Positions 45,173-54,339 of a DNA stretch of 64,000 bases are shown here, one piece after another. How positions within the stretch are numbered: position 1 is the stretch's first letter; each line of letters begins with the position of its first letter. Origin of the DNA: Flavobacteriales bacterium. GTDB taxonomy: Bacteria > Bacteroidota > Bacteroidia > Flavobacteriales_D > Sanyastnellaceae. Position numbers and translations under genes: made by a program. The stretch spans positions 1 to 64,000 of the forward strand of contig JAQWFN010000117.1 in the NCBI GenBank assembly GCA_029238785.1. The letters are read 5' to 3'. A model generated the notes under the pieces. It was not told where the DNA came from, did not search any database, and was given only the letters and a program-made list of their open reading frames with translations.

Positions 45173-45364
45173 TTGTTGGGACAATGTCCTACAAACAAGT
45201 CTTTTTTCTCGACCCACGTTTGTTCAACAACGATATGTTGAAAGCTGCTGAACGAAGCAAGGCAACAAGAGAAATTGGATTTTGTGAATTGTAAATTTTG
45301 GTTAAATTAGCACCTTCTCGTAATGAGATCTAAACCAGAAATTGCATTAAACCAAGGAAAAGGA

Positions 45365-46303
45365 ATGAAACGAATCCTGTTATTTGTTGCTCTATTTGCA
45401 GCGTCATTCACCATTAAGGCGCAGCAAGACCCACAGTTCACGCAGTGGTTCAACGATAAATTATCGTTCAACCCGGCTAGTGCTGGTATTAACAATGCAC
45501 ACTGTTTGTCTGCATTTTACCGGACTCAATGGACCGGACTAGAAGGTCAACCTAAAACAGCTATGTTCAACTATAGCGGCAAGGTTGCGAATAGTGTTGG
45601 ACTCGGGCTGAACTTTTACAACGACCAATTGGGACAAGAAACAAATAACGTCGTGAAATTATCTGGAGCATACCACATGTCTGCTGGAAATGGAGCTCAG
45701 TTTAGTGCCGGTGTTTCTTTAGGATTCTATGGGAAACAACTTGGTAACGATTGGAGACCGATTGATTTGGGAGATAACACCATTCCTAACAACCAAGTGA
45801 ATGATAACGCTTTTGACTTAGGTCTTGGGGTTTATTACTGGAAACAAGACAAGTACTATGTTGGTTTGAGCTCAACTCACTTAACTGCTGCAGATATGGA
45901 GCAATTGAACATTGGAGTTGCTCGTCACTACTTCTTTATGGGTGGTTACAACTTCGACTTGAACACGTCTACCCCATTGGTATTAAGAACAAACTTGTTA
46001 GCAAAGTCTGACTTAAACAAGACAGCTTTAGATGTTAACGCAAACCTATTATATGACGGATTCCTCTACGCTGGATTGACGTATCGCCCTGGTGATGCGA
46101 TTGCTCCTGTAGTGGGTGTTGAGTACTGCCAAGCCAAAGAGAAGGGTGGAAACCAATGCTTTAAATTGGGATACTCGTATGATGTAACCACCTCAAATTT
46201 GAGCAATTACAGCAGCGGGTCGCATGAGATTTTCCTCAGCTACTGCTTCACAATTGTGAACATTGTTGAGATCAACAAACACTCTAACCCAAGATTTTTA
46301 TAA
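45365..46303 (+). CDS. PorP/SprF family type IX secretion system membrane protein
   Basis: A 312-residue outer-membrane beta-barrel-like protein. The signal peptide is MKRILLFVALFAASFTIKAQ; the mature start QDPQFTQWFNDKLSFNPASAG is the PorP/SprF family signature. The C-terminus is beta-rich (SGSHEIFLSYCF). PorP anchors to PorE and works with the PorK/PorN ring of the T9SS. I choose the ATG at 45365 because it begins a clean signal peptide; the ATG at 45323 would add 14 residues. It lies upstream of gldK in the same orientation, about 100 bases away. Confidence 0.9.
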   Translation: MKRILLFVALFAASFTIKAQQDPQFTQWFNDKLSFNPASAGINNAHCLSAFYRTQWTGLEGQPKTAMFNYSGKVANSVGLGLNFYNDQLGQETNNVVKLSGAYHMSAGNGAQFSAGVSLGFYGKQLGNDWRPIDLGDNTIPNNQVNDNAFDLGLGVYYWKQDKYYVGLSSTHLTAADMEQLNIGVARHYFFMGGYNFDLNTSTPLVLRTNLLAKSDLNKTALDVNANLLYDGFLYAGLTYRPGDAIAPVVGVEYCQAKEKGGNQCFKLGYSYDVTTSNLSNYSSGSHEIFLSYCFTIVNIVEINKHSNPRFL

Positions 46304-46401
46304 TAATTTGAAACAAACGGAGTTATATCTTCGTAGTCAAGAGTTGAACTTGCTTCTCTACAACCGGTCTCGCAAACCAGTTGTAAAACCAAAAGGAAAT
46401 C

Positions 46402-47772
46402 ATGAAAAAGTCGTTTTATCCGCTGCTATTATTGCTAGCCCTCGCCAGTTGTTATTCTGGTCCGAGAGGAGAGCTCGTGGGAGTGCAGCCCCGAGAAGAT
46501 TGGGTACAGGTAAATCCGTACGGGATGAATTACATCCATTACGGTTCTTACACCATGGGACCAAGTGATCAGGATGTGCCTTATGCTTTGGACGCTCGTT
46601 CAAAGACGGTAACGATCCCGGCATTCTACATGGACATCCATGAAATTTCAAATAACGAATATCGTCAGTTCGTGTACTATGTGAGAGATTCTCTCTACTT
46701 AGATGCATTGGCTCAAAATGATGATGACCGTTACTTCTACGCAGAAAATGAGCGTGGGCAAGAACTCGATCGTTTTATCCGTAAAGGTTATATCCTCAAT
46801 TGGGAGGAAGAAATCGATTGGGAGGATGAAGACATCTTCGACCTGCTCTACGATGAATTCTTCATGCAAGGAAATGACTTGTTCAAAGATGTTCGCCAGT
46901 TAAATGCATACAAGTTAAAGTATCGTTACTACTGGATCGACTTCAAAGGAGCCGCTCGTAAAGCTGGTAAAGATGAAGAATACGGTGAAGTGAACTCGCT
47001 GAATCAATTGCATTCAGTACGCGGACACTCAGATCGTAGTCAGTTCATCATTGAAGAAGTGATTCCTGTATATCCGGATACCCTTACTTGGGTGCACGAC
47101 TTCACTTATGGATACAACACTCCTCTGAAAGATTATTTCTGGCACCCAGCATATGACGACTATCCTTTGGTTGGTGTGTCTTGGGGTCAAGCAAAAGCAT
47201 TCACCTACTGGAGAACGCAAATTTTGAACGAATGGAAACGCTATAATGGCGAAACCATCGTACAAGACTTCCGTTTGCCTTCTGAGGCTGAGTGGGAATT
47301 TGCTGCTCGTGGTGGACTGGAACTCCAGCCTTATCCATGGGGTGGACCTTACATGAGAAACATCCAAGGTTGTCCTTTGGCTAACTTTAAGCCAATGCGT
47401 GGTGATTACGTGGAGGATGCTGGATGCTACACTGTTCCGATCGAATCGTACAGTGCAAACGACTACGGCCTTTATCAGATGGCTGGAAACGTATCTGAGT
47501 GGACAAACACGGCTTACGATGAAAACGTGTACGACTTCTCTCACGATATGAGTCCAGAATACGAATACAACGCTAAGAATGATGACCCACCATCACTAAA
47601 GCGTAAGGTAATACGCGGAGGATCCTGGAAAGACATCGGGTATTTCTGTCAAACTGGTACTCGTTCATACGAATACTCAGATACGGCAAAATCTTACATT
47701 GGCTTTAGATGTGTGATGTCATACCTTGGAAGAGGTAAAAACGTAGACCCTGAAGATTTTAATGCAAACTAA
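46402..47772 (+). CDS. gldK: Type IX secretion lipoprotein GldK (PorK)
   Basis: A 456-residue outer-membrane lipoprotein with lipobox LASC (acylated C17). The body is a formylglycine-generating-enzyme (sulfatase-modifying factor)-like domain: MGPSDQDVPY, FYMDIHEISNNEYRQFV, PLVGVSWGQAKAFTYWR, RLPSEAEWEFAARGG, MAGNVSEW and VIRGGSW ... YIGFRCV. GldK and GldN form the periplasmic ring of the T9SS just below the outer membrane. First gene of gldKLMN, which share orientation and close spacing. Confidence 0.97.
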   Translation: MKKSFYPLLLLLALASCYSGPRGELVGVQPREDWVQVNPYGMNYIHYGSYTMGPSDQDVPYALDARSKTVTIPAFYMDIHEISNNEYRQFVYYVRDSLYLDALAQNDDDRYFYAENERGQELDRFIRKGYILNWEEEIDWEDEDIFDLLYDEFFMQGNDLFKDVRQLNAYKLKYRYYWIDFKGAARKAGKDEEYGEVNSLNQLHSVRGHSDRSQFIIEEVIPVYPDTLTWVHDFTYGYNTPLKDYFWHPAYDDYPLVGVSWGQAKAFTYWRTQILNEWKRYNGETIVQDFRLPSEAEWEFAARGGLELQPYPWGGPYMRNIQGCPLANFKPMRGDYVEDAGCYTVPIESYSANDYGLYQMAGNVSEWTNTAYDENVYDFSHDMSPEYEYNAKNDDPPSLKRKVIRGGSWKDIGYFCQTGTRSYEYSDTAKSYIGFRCVMSYLGRGKNVDPEDFNAN

Positions 47773-47836
47773 AAACCAACGCGTGTAAAAGCACGCAAGA
47801 AGAAACTTATTAGAAAACCAAAAAGCAAGAGAAACG

Positions 47837-48622
47837 ATGAAACCTGGAAGTAAAAAATGGAAGAATTTTATGGCTAAGCTCTACGGTATTGGAGCAGCTA
47901 TCGTAATTGTTGGAGCGATGTTTAAAATCCAACACTGGCCGGGTGCATCTGCGATGCTTGTTGCCGGACTAACAATTGAAGCCTTGATCTTCTTCTTCTC
48001 CGCATTTGAACCTATTCATGAAGAACCAGACTGGTCTTTGGTTTATCCAGAATTAGCTTCTGGAGAGCAACGTGAAGCTGGTCACGGAGGTGGCGGAAAC
48101 CAATCACTTACCCAACAGTTGGACGGTATGTTGATGGAAGCCAAAATTGGTCCAGACCTTCTGGAAAGCCTTGGTGAGGGCATGCGTACCTTAAGCACCC
48201 AAGCTTCTCAATTAAATGATATTTCTGATGCTTCTGTAGCCACTAAAGAGTACTCTGAGTCCCTCCGTGGTGCAAGTACTAAGGTGTCTGAACTCGCTGA
48301 TACTTACGTTATGGCGTCTGAGTCTTTAACCGGACTTAAAGATAGTCAAGAAGCGGGAGCGGCTGCTGGAGAGCACCTTCAGAAAATGACAGAAAATCTT
48401 GCTTCATTGAACAACATGTACGAATTGCAGTTGTCTGAGCTTGAAAAGTCACGTCAAATGTATGCAGGTATGTCTGATCTCGTTTCTAACTTGAACGATT
48501 CAGTTGAAGATACCAAGCTTTACAAAGAGAACATCTCTGCTTTGGCGAAGAACTTGGAAAGCCTCAACCGCGTTTACAGCAACATGTTGAACGCAATGAA
48601 TGGTGGCGGAAGCCAGTCATAA
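47837..48622 (+). CDS. gldL: Type IX secretion motor protein GldL (PorL)
   Basis: A 261-residue inner-membrane protein. Two N-terminal helices (LYGIGAAIVIVGAMFKI and ASAMLVAGLTIEALIFFFSAF) form the five-subunit stator with GldM; an acidic residue in TM2 (the E of IEALIF) is the proton-path residue known for this family. The rest is a long cytoplasmic, mainly helical tail. The GldL5-GldM2 motor uses the proton gradient to power secretion and gliding. 64 bases after gldK, 32 before gldM. Confidence 0.97.
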   Translation: MKPGSKKWKNFMAKLYGIGAAIVIVGAMFKIQHWPGASAMLVAGLTIEALIFFFSAFEPIHEEPDWSLVYPELASGEQREAGHGGGGNQSLTQQLDGMLMEAKIGPDLLESLGEGMRTLSTQASQLNDISDASVATKEYSESLRGASTKVSELADTYVMASESLTGLKDSQEAGAAAGEHLQKMTENLASLNNMYELQLSELEKSRQMYAGMSDLVSNLNDSVEDTKLYKENISALAKNLESLNRVYSNMLNAMNGGGSQS

Positions 48623-48654
48623 TCGAATTGTTAACCCAATAAACACAAGCGAAT

Positions 48655-50376
48655 ATGGCAGGTGGTAAGGAAACACCAAGACAGAAAATGATCGGGATGA
48701 TGTACCTGGTACTTACAGCGCTTCTAGCGATGAACGTATCTAAGGAAGTCCTCGACTCTTTCGTATTGGTTGATCAAGGGCTCCGTAAAACGGAATCTAC
48801 CCTTGACTCTAAAAACAATGATACAATGGGGGCCTTCGCAGCTAAAAGCGCAGCCAACCCAGAAAAAACAAAGCCCTTCAAGGATGCGGCGGATGAAGTA
48901 GTGAAAAGATCTTCTGAACTCCTCGAATACATTGAAGTACTCAAAGCGAGAACCATGTCGGTTTCTCACAATGCTAACGCCCTTAAATTTGGTGAAGGCT
49001 ATGAAGAGTACATGAAGGACGGTGTTACACTCTCTTTGGACGCTAAGGACGAAGACGATAAGGCCATCATCACTAAAAAAGATGAAAACCAAGAAAACAC
49101 AGCACTGCTTGTAGGTGGAGCGCCTGAATCTCCAAAAGAAACCGAATGGTCTGCGTGGGAAATGAAGAATAAGCTTATTGCTTACAAAGATTTCCTCAAA
49201 AGCATCAAGTTCAAAGAGGTTACCGGAAAAGACTGGGAAGTTCCTGAAGGACTAATTAATTCTTTGGACAAAATCTTTACCTATGAAGATGGCGAGGAAC
49301 AAGGTAAAGTAGTGAAATGGGAGACAAAGAACTTCTTCCACAACCCACTTGCAGCTGTTATCCCTGTCATGACTAAACTTCAGGTGGACGTTCAAAATGC
49401 TCAAGCTGATATGTTAGGAGCTCTTTTGGGTGGTATTGAAGGGAAATCATACAAGTTTACGAACCTAGTTCCTCTTGTAGTTCCACAAACAAGCTACATT
49501 CTTCAAGGAGATACCTTCCGTGCAGACGTGCTTTTGGCTGCTTACGATGGAACCAACCCTCCTCGTTTTTATGTTGAAGACAAAAAATGGGATGGTAAAG
49601 ATTCTAGCGCTTTAACTGATGTAACTGAAGAAATGCAATTGAGAATCGGTGGAAACGGTTTGGGTGAGTTGAAAATTGCTGCTAACCAAGTTGGTTTAGG
49701 TGAGCACCAGTTCAAAGGGAAAATCGTTTATAGCGGTCCTTCTGGTGATGAAGACTACTCATTCTATGTGCCAAAGTTCACAGTAGCATCTCCAGCATTG
49801 GTTATTTCACCATCGAAGATGAACGTGTTCTACCGCGGTTTGCCTAACCCTGTTGAAATTTCAGTACCTGGTATTCCACAAGACAAACTTCGTCCTAGCA
49901 TTAGTGGTGGTCACACACTCACGAAAGATGGTGGAGAATGGGTAGTGAAGCCAGGAAAAGCCAACGAAGCCATCATCTCTGTTAGTGCAGAAATGCCTGA
50001 TGGATCTGTAGTGAACATGGGTAAAAAAGAATTCCGTGTAAAACGTATTCCTGATCCAGTTCCTGTTTTTGCTGGTAAACGTCCTTCTGACAGTACTGTA
50101 CCTAAAGGCGACATGAGCGTTGCTGCTGGTGTTCGTGCTGAAATGGAAAACTTCGATTTCGATGTAAACGTGAAAGTTGAAAGCTTTAACATGATCTTTA
50201 TCCGTGATGGACAAGTGATTGAGAAAACAGCTAACTCTAACCGTGTTACTGACGAAATGCAAGCCAACATGAAAAAAGTTGGAAAAGGTCAAAAGATCTA
50301 CATTGAAAAAATCAAAGTGAAATTACCAGATGGATCTATTCGTCAGGTAGCTAACATCTCTTTGAAAGTCGTATAA
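48655..50376 (+). CDS. gldM: Type IX secretion motor protein GldM (PorM)
   Basis: A 573-residue protein with one N-terminal transmembrane helix (KMIGMMYLVLTALLAMNV, about 11-28) inserted in the GldL pentamer, followed by a large periplasmic region of four beta-rich domains (PVFAGKRPSD begins the last). It carries torque from GldL to the GldK/GldN ring. Normal length and no gaps. 15 bases separate it from gldN. Confidence 0.97.
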   Translation: MAGGKETPRQKMIGMMYLVLTALLAMNVSKEVLDSFVLVDQGLRKTESTLDSKNNDTMGAFAAKSAANPEKTKPFKDAADEVVKRSSELLEYIEVLKARTMSVSHNANALKFGEGYEEYMKDGVTLSLDAKDEDDKAIITKKDENQENTALLVGGAPESPKETEWSAWEMKNKLIAYKDFLKSIKFKEVTGKDWEVPEGLINSLDKIFTYEDGEEQGKVVKWETKNFFHNPLAAVIPVMTKLQVDVQNAQADMLGALLGGIEGKSYKFTNLVPLVVPQTSYILQGDTFRADVLLAAYDGTNPPRFYVEDKKWDGKDSSALTDVTEEMQLRIGGNGLGELKIAANQVGLGEHQFKGKIVYSGPSGDEDYSFYVPKFTVASPALVISPSKMNVFYRGLPNPVEISVPGIPQDKLRPSISGGHTLTKDGGEWVVKPGKANEAIISVSAEMPDGSVVNMGKKEFRVKRIPDPVPVFAGKRPSDSTVPKGDMSVAAGVRAEMENFDFDVNVKVESFNMIFIRDGQVIEKTANSNRVTDEMQANMKKVGKGQKIYIEKIKVKLPDGSIRQVANISLKVV

Positions 50377-50391
50377 TTTAAAACGGAACTC

Positions 50392-51243
50392 ATGAAGCGT
50401 ATTTTTGTATTACTCGCTGCTGCTCTACTCCTCGGTTCCTCGCAAGCTGATGCTCAAGTTCAAACTGTTCTTGATGGAGCTTACGTGAAAGAACACAACC
50501 CCACAAAAAGAGTTGTGCCTTACCCACACCTCAGAGAGGCCGATGTGATGTACGCACAACGGATGTGGCAAATCATTGACTTGAGAGAGAAGATGAACCA
50601 CCCACTCTACTTTCCTTTGGAAGAAATCGCTGACAGAAAGAGTTTGTTTGATGTGATTAAGTATGCACTCCTTACTGAAGGTTCGTTAACTGCTTATAGC
50701 CTCGGACCAACTGATGATGACGACGAGTTTCGTTATCCAATGTCTCAAGCTGAGATTGATTCAGTTCTTCGACCAGTGAATTCAAAACCAACTGAAGACC
50801 CTGATACGGGAGATATCATTTATGTTGAGGTTGAAGAGCCGGTGAACTCCAGAGACATTACTCAGTACCAACTCAAAGAAGATTGGATTTTCGACAAGCA
50901 ACGTTCTGAGCGTTATGTTCGTATTATCGGTATTGCACCAATGAAAGAAGATTACGACGATGAAGGAACAAAGCGTGGTTACAAAACCTTGTTTTGGTTG
51001 TACTTCCCAGAATGCCGTTACGTTTTCGCAAATGCTAGTGTATTCAACTTTCAAAATGATGCAAAGCGCAGAACCTTCGAGGAAATCTTCCAAAACAGAA
51101 TGTTCGCCAGCTACATCACCAAAGAAGCTAACGTTTACGACAGATCTATCGCAGCTTATGCTCGTGGAATTGATGCATTGCTAGAATCAGAAAGAGTAAA
51201 AGACGAGTTGTTTACTGTAGAACACGATTTGTGGCACTACTAA
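50392..51243 (+). CDS. gldN: Type IX secretion protein GldN (PorN)
   Basis: A 283-residue periplasmic protein with a signal peptide (MKRIFVLLAAALLLGSSQADAQ), followed by the family start VLDGAYVKEHN and the motifs RVVPYPHLREADVMYAQRMW and LFWLYFPECRYVFAN. Forms the ring with GldK. Last gene of the gldKLMN operon; a strong terminator follows. Confidence 0.97.
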   Translation: MKRIFVLLAAALLLGSSQADAQVQTVLDGAYVKEHNPTKRVVPYPHLREADVMYAQRMWQIIDLREKMNHPLYFPLEEIADRKSLFDVIKYALLTEGSLTAYSLGPTDDDDEFRYPMSQAEIDSVLRPVNSKPTEDPDTGDIIYVEVEEPVNSRDITQYQLKEDWIFDKQRSERYVRIIGIAPMKEDYDDEGTKRGYKTLFWLYFPECRYVFANASVFNFQNDAKRRTFEEIFQNRMFASYITKEANVYDRSIAAYARGIDALLESERVKDELFTVEHDLWHY

Positions 51244-51265
51244 TCAACTTACAAGACTTATATTT

Positions 51266-51297
51266 GAACGCTCACCCAAAAGGTGGGCGTTCTTTTT
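51266..51297 (+). terminator. Rho-independent terminator of the gldKLMN operon
   Basis: GAACGCTCACC pairs with GGTGGGCGTTC (one mismatch) around a short A-rich loop and is followed by TTTTT. It lies 23 bases after the gldN stop and ends before the ATG of the ABC-F gene. Confidence 0.9.
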
Positions 51298-51305
51298 AGT
51301 ACACT

Positions 51306-53243
51306 ATGGTATCTGTTCAATCACTCTCAATCAATTTTGGTCAACGCGACCTCTTCACAAACCTTTCCTTTTTTATTGGTGAAAAAGATCGTATTGGTCT
51401 CATTGGTAAAAACGGTGCAGGCAAGTCCACGCTGATGAAAATCATTGCTGGGAGAATTGGAGCAACGAGCGGACAAGTGCTCATCCCCAAAGAAAAAACC
51501 ATTGGATACCTCCCTCAGGAAATGGAACACGAGGAAGAAGCCAGCATTATTGATGAAGCTTCACGTGCCTTTGAGGAAATTAATATTCTTGAAGAACACA
51601 TTACTTCACTTACTGAACAATTGAGCGAACGGAGCGATTACGAAAGTGAAGGCTACAACAGCCTCATCCAACGCTTGAGTGAAGCCAACGACCGCATGGC
51701 CATCTTGGGTGGCGGAAACATGGAACAACAAGTTCAAAAAGTACTTCAAGGTCTTGGATTTACCGCGGAAGACATGAACCGCCAAATGAAAGAGTTTTCT
51801 GGTGGATGGAAGATGCGTGTAGAGCTCGCCAAACTCCTTTTAATGCAACCCAACGTTCTGCTTCTCGATGAACCTACCAACCACCTCGATATCGAGTCTA
51901 TCGAATGGTTAGAAAGCTTTTTGAAAAACTACTCTGGTGCAATTATCCTCATTTCGCACGATAGGGTATTTCTCGATACCATCACAAATAGAACTGTTGA
52001 AATTACCGGACAGAAGGTTCACGATATTAAAGCTCCGTACAGCAAGTACATGGAATGGCGAGCGGAAGACATGGAACGCCAAGAACAAGCTTACAAGAAC
52101 CAGCAAAAATACATTGAAGACACCCAGAGGAACATCGATAAGTTCCGAGCAAAAAAAAACAAAGCGGCCTTCGCTCAAAGTTTGATTAAAAAGCTCGATA
52201 AGATGGAACGCCTCGAAATCGATACTTTCGAAAACGCTCAGATCAACTTCACCTTCCCTTCCGCCCCAAGATCAGGGAAAGTGGTGGTGAAAACGGATGA
52301 TCTTGCGAAGAGTTTTGATAAGCCGGTTTTCAAGGATGTTAACCTAAGCATTGCCCGACAAGAAAAAGTGGCATTTGTAGGAAAGAATGGCGCAGGTAAA
52401 ACAACACTTACTAGAATCATCCTTGGTGAAGAACGTGCCCAAGGTGAAATGAGTCTCGGGCATAATGTCGATATCGGTTACTACGCTCAAAATCAAAGTG
52501 AACAGCTCGACCCGAGTAAAACGGTTTTTGAAGTGCTCGACGACGAAGCTACAGGTGAGATCAGAACTCAACTGCGTGCCTTGCTTGGCGCCTTCCTTTT
52601 TAGTGGTGAAGATATCGACAAGAAAGTAAGTGTGCTCTCTGGTGGCGAAAAAGCCCGCTTAGCACTTTGTAAACTGCTCCTTCACCCCTACAACTTATTG
52701 ATTCTCGATGAGCCTACAAACCACCTCGACATGCGATCAAAAGAAATGCTCAAACGAGCGCTTCAACAATACGATGGTACCTTGATTGTGGTATCTCACG
52801 ATAGGGACTTTCTGAGTGGTTTGACGGAATTGGTTTATGAAGTTACCCCTACAGGATTGAAACAGTACATTGGCGACATTCAAGAGTTCTTGAAAGAGAA
52901 AAGAGCATCATCCATTGCCGCCTATGAGGCCGATGTTCAAAAACAAGCCGTAGCTAAGGAAGAAAAGTCGAGCAACAAACGCTCTTACGAAGAACGCAAA
53001 GAGTTCGAACGCCAAAAACGTAAATTGACGAATGCGGTAGGGAAAAGCGAACGAAGCATCGAAGAGCTAGAAAGCGAATTAGCCCAGCTGCAAGAAGAAA
53101 TAAGCCAACTCGATTACAGTAACCAAGAAGCTGCCGACAAGGTCTTAAATCGCTTCCAAGAGCGAAAGAAGCTACTTGATGAGACGGTGGAAGCTTGGGA
53201 ACAATTTACCCTTGAGTTAGAAGAACTCCTGGAAAGTGAGTAA
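51306..53243 (+). CDS. ABC-F family ATPase (Uup/EttA-like)
   Basis: A 645-residue soluble protein with two ABC cassettes and no transmembrane domain. Cassette 1: Walker A GKNGAGKST, signature FSGGWKMRVELAK, Walker B VLLLDEPTNHLD. Cassette 2: GKNGAGKTT, LSGGEKARLALCK, LILDEPTNHLD. The interdomain linker with YKNQQKYIEDTQRNIDKFRAKKNKA is the ABC-F P-site tRNA interaction motif, and a C-terminal charged coiled coil (from about 560) follows, as in Uup. It acts on ribosomes or in DNA-linked processes; the exact subfamily is uncertain. Confidence 0.93.
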   Translation: MVSVQSLSINFGQRDLFTNLSFFIGEKDRIGLIGKNGAGKSTLMKIIAGRIGATSGQVLIPKEKTIGYLPQEMEHEEEASIIDEASRAFEEINILEEHITSLTEQLSERSDYESEGYNSLIQRLSEANDRMAILGGGNMEQQVQKVLQGLGFTAEDMNRQMKEFSGGWKMRVELAKLLLMQPNVLLLDEPTNHLDIESIEWLESFLKNYSGAIILISHDRVFLDTITNRTVEITGQKVHDIKAPYSKYMEWRAEDMERQEQAYKNQQKYIEDTQRNIDKFRAKKNKAAFAQSLIKKLDKMERLEIDTFENAQINFTFPSAPRSGKVVVKTDDLAKSFDKPVFKDVNLSIARQEKVAFVGKNGAGKTTLTRIILGEERAQGEMSLGHNVDIGYYAQNQSEQLDPSKTVFEVLDDEATGEIRTQLRALLGAFLFSGEDIDKKVSVLSGGEKARLALCKLLLHPYNLLILDEPTNHLDMRSKEMLKRALQQYDGTLIVVSHDRDFLSGLTELVYEVTPTGLKQYIGDIQEFLKEKRASSIAAYEADVQKQAVAKEEKSSNKRSYEERKEFERQKRKLTNAVGKSERSIEELESELAQLQEEISQLDYSNQEAADKVLNRFQERKKLLDETVEAWEQFTLELEELLESE

Positions 53244-53277
53244 AAGAAATATCTCGAGTACTCCAAATCAGACTTAC

Positions 53278-54339
53278 TTAGTCTTTCTGGTGTCTTAGAT
53301 AGTGCCTCCATTTTTCAATCACCTCGGCGAAGGCGCTTGGCCATTCGGTCTCGAAATGCATCCTTTCGCCTGTTTCTGGATGGTCGAATCCGAGCGATTT
53401 AGCGTGAAGGGCTTGGTGAGGTTGAAGCTTGAAGCAGTTATCAACGAACTGACGGTACCTCGTGAACGTTGTTCCTTTCAAAATTTTGTCACCACCGTAT
53501 TCAGCATCACCAAAAAGAGGATGACCAATGTACTTCATGTGGGCGCGAATTTGATGCGTTCTGCCCGTTTCCAACTTGCACTCTACCAGCGTTACATACT
53601 GAAGGCTCTCTAGTGGTTTGTAGTGAGTAACTGCATGTTTACCATGATCGCCTTCTTCGAAAACACTCATGATTTTTCGGTCTTTGTAAGAACGACCTAT
53701 ATTCCCTTCAACGGTTCCTTCTTCCTCTATTCTACCCCAAACAATAGCATTGTAACGACGGTCTGTGGTTCTGTCGTAGAACTGCTTCGACAAATGAGTC
53801 AAAGCCGCCTCAGTTTTACCAATTACCATCACCCCTGAAGTATTCTTATCTAAACGGTGCACCAAGCCCGGGCGAGGCATACCGTGTTGGGTGTTTTCTG
53901 GAAGTTGAGTGAAATGAAAAGCCAGTGCATTGACCAAAGTTCCTGTATAATTGCCAAAACCAGGGTGAACAACCATTCCCGCGGCTTTATTCAAAACAAT
54001 CACATGGTCGTCTTCAAAAAGAATCTCTAGCGGAATGTCTTCTGGAATGAGCTCAACTTCCCTAACAGGAGTGGGCAATTCTACCGTGATTACATCATTC
54101 GGTTTTACTTTGTAATTGGGCTTTACTTGTTCCCCATTAACCAAGATATAACCATCTCGTGTAGCATCTTGGATTTTGTTTCTCGATGCACTTGGTAAGC
54201 GGTCGATCAAGAACTTATCGATACGAAGCACGCCTTGGGCTTTATCAGCAATGATCCGGTGGTGCTCGTAAAGGTCTTGCACCTCATCACCATCATCTTC
54301 CAATTCACCGTCGTACTTCTCTTCTTCGTTTTCGATCAT
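53278..54339 (-). CDS. rluD: RluA/RluD family pseudouridine synthase
   Basis: A 353-residue protein: an acidic N-terminal extension, an S4 RNA-binding domain (RIDKFLIDRLPSASRNKIQDA), then the catalytic domain with GLVHRLDKNTSGVMVIGKT (catalytic Asp), TGRTHQIRAHM and FGDAEYGG. It converts uridines of 23S rRNA to pseudouridine; RluD-type specificity is likely but unproven. The ATG overlaps the stop of the upstream T9SS cargo gene by one base. Confidence 0.9.
   Translation of the reverse strand: MIENEEEKYDGELEDDGDEVQDLYEHHRIIADKAQGVLRIDKFLIDRLPSASRNKIQDATRDGYILVNGEQVKPNYKVKPNDVITVELPTPVREVELIPEDIPLEILFEDDHVIVLNKAAGMVVHPGFGNYTGTLVNALAFHFTQLPENTQHGMPRPGLVHRLDKNTSGVMVIGKTEAALTHLSKQFYDRTTDRRYNAIVWGRIEEEGTVEGNIGRSYKDRKIMSVFEEGDHGKHAVTHYKPLESLQYVTLVECKLETGRTHQIRAHMKYIGHPLFGDAEYGGDKILKGTTFTRYRQFVDNCFKLQPHQALHAKSLGFDHPETGERMHFETEWPSAFAEVIEKWRHYLRHQKD

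Noticed and set aside
45173-45364. Small gene between the ureohydrolase-like gene and the porP/sprF-like gene
   Set aside because: No ORF with a plausible protein; a weak hairpin near 45175-45207 followed by T-run may be a terminator but is too imperfect to call.
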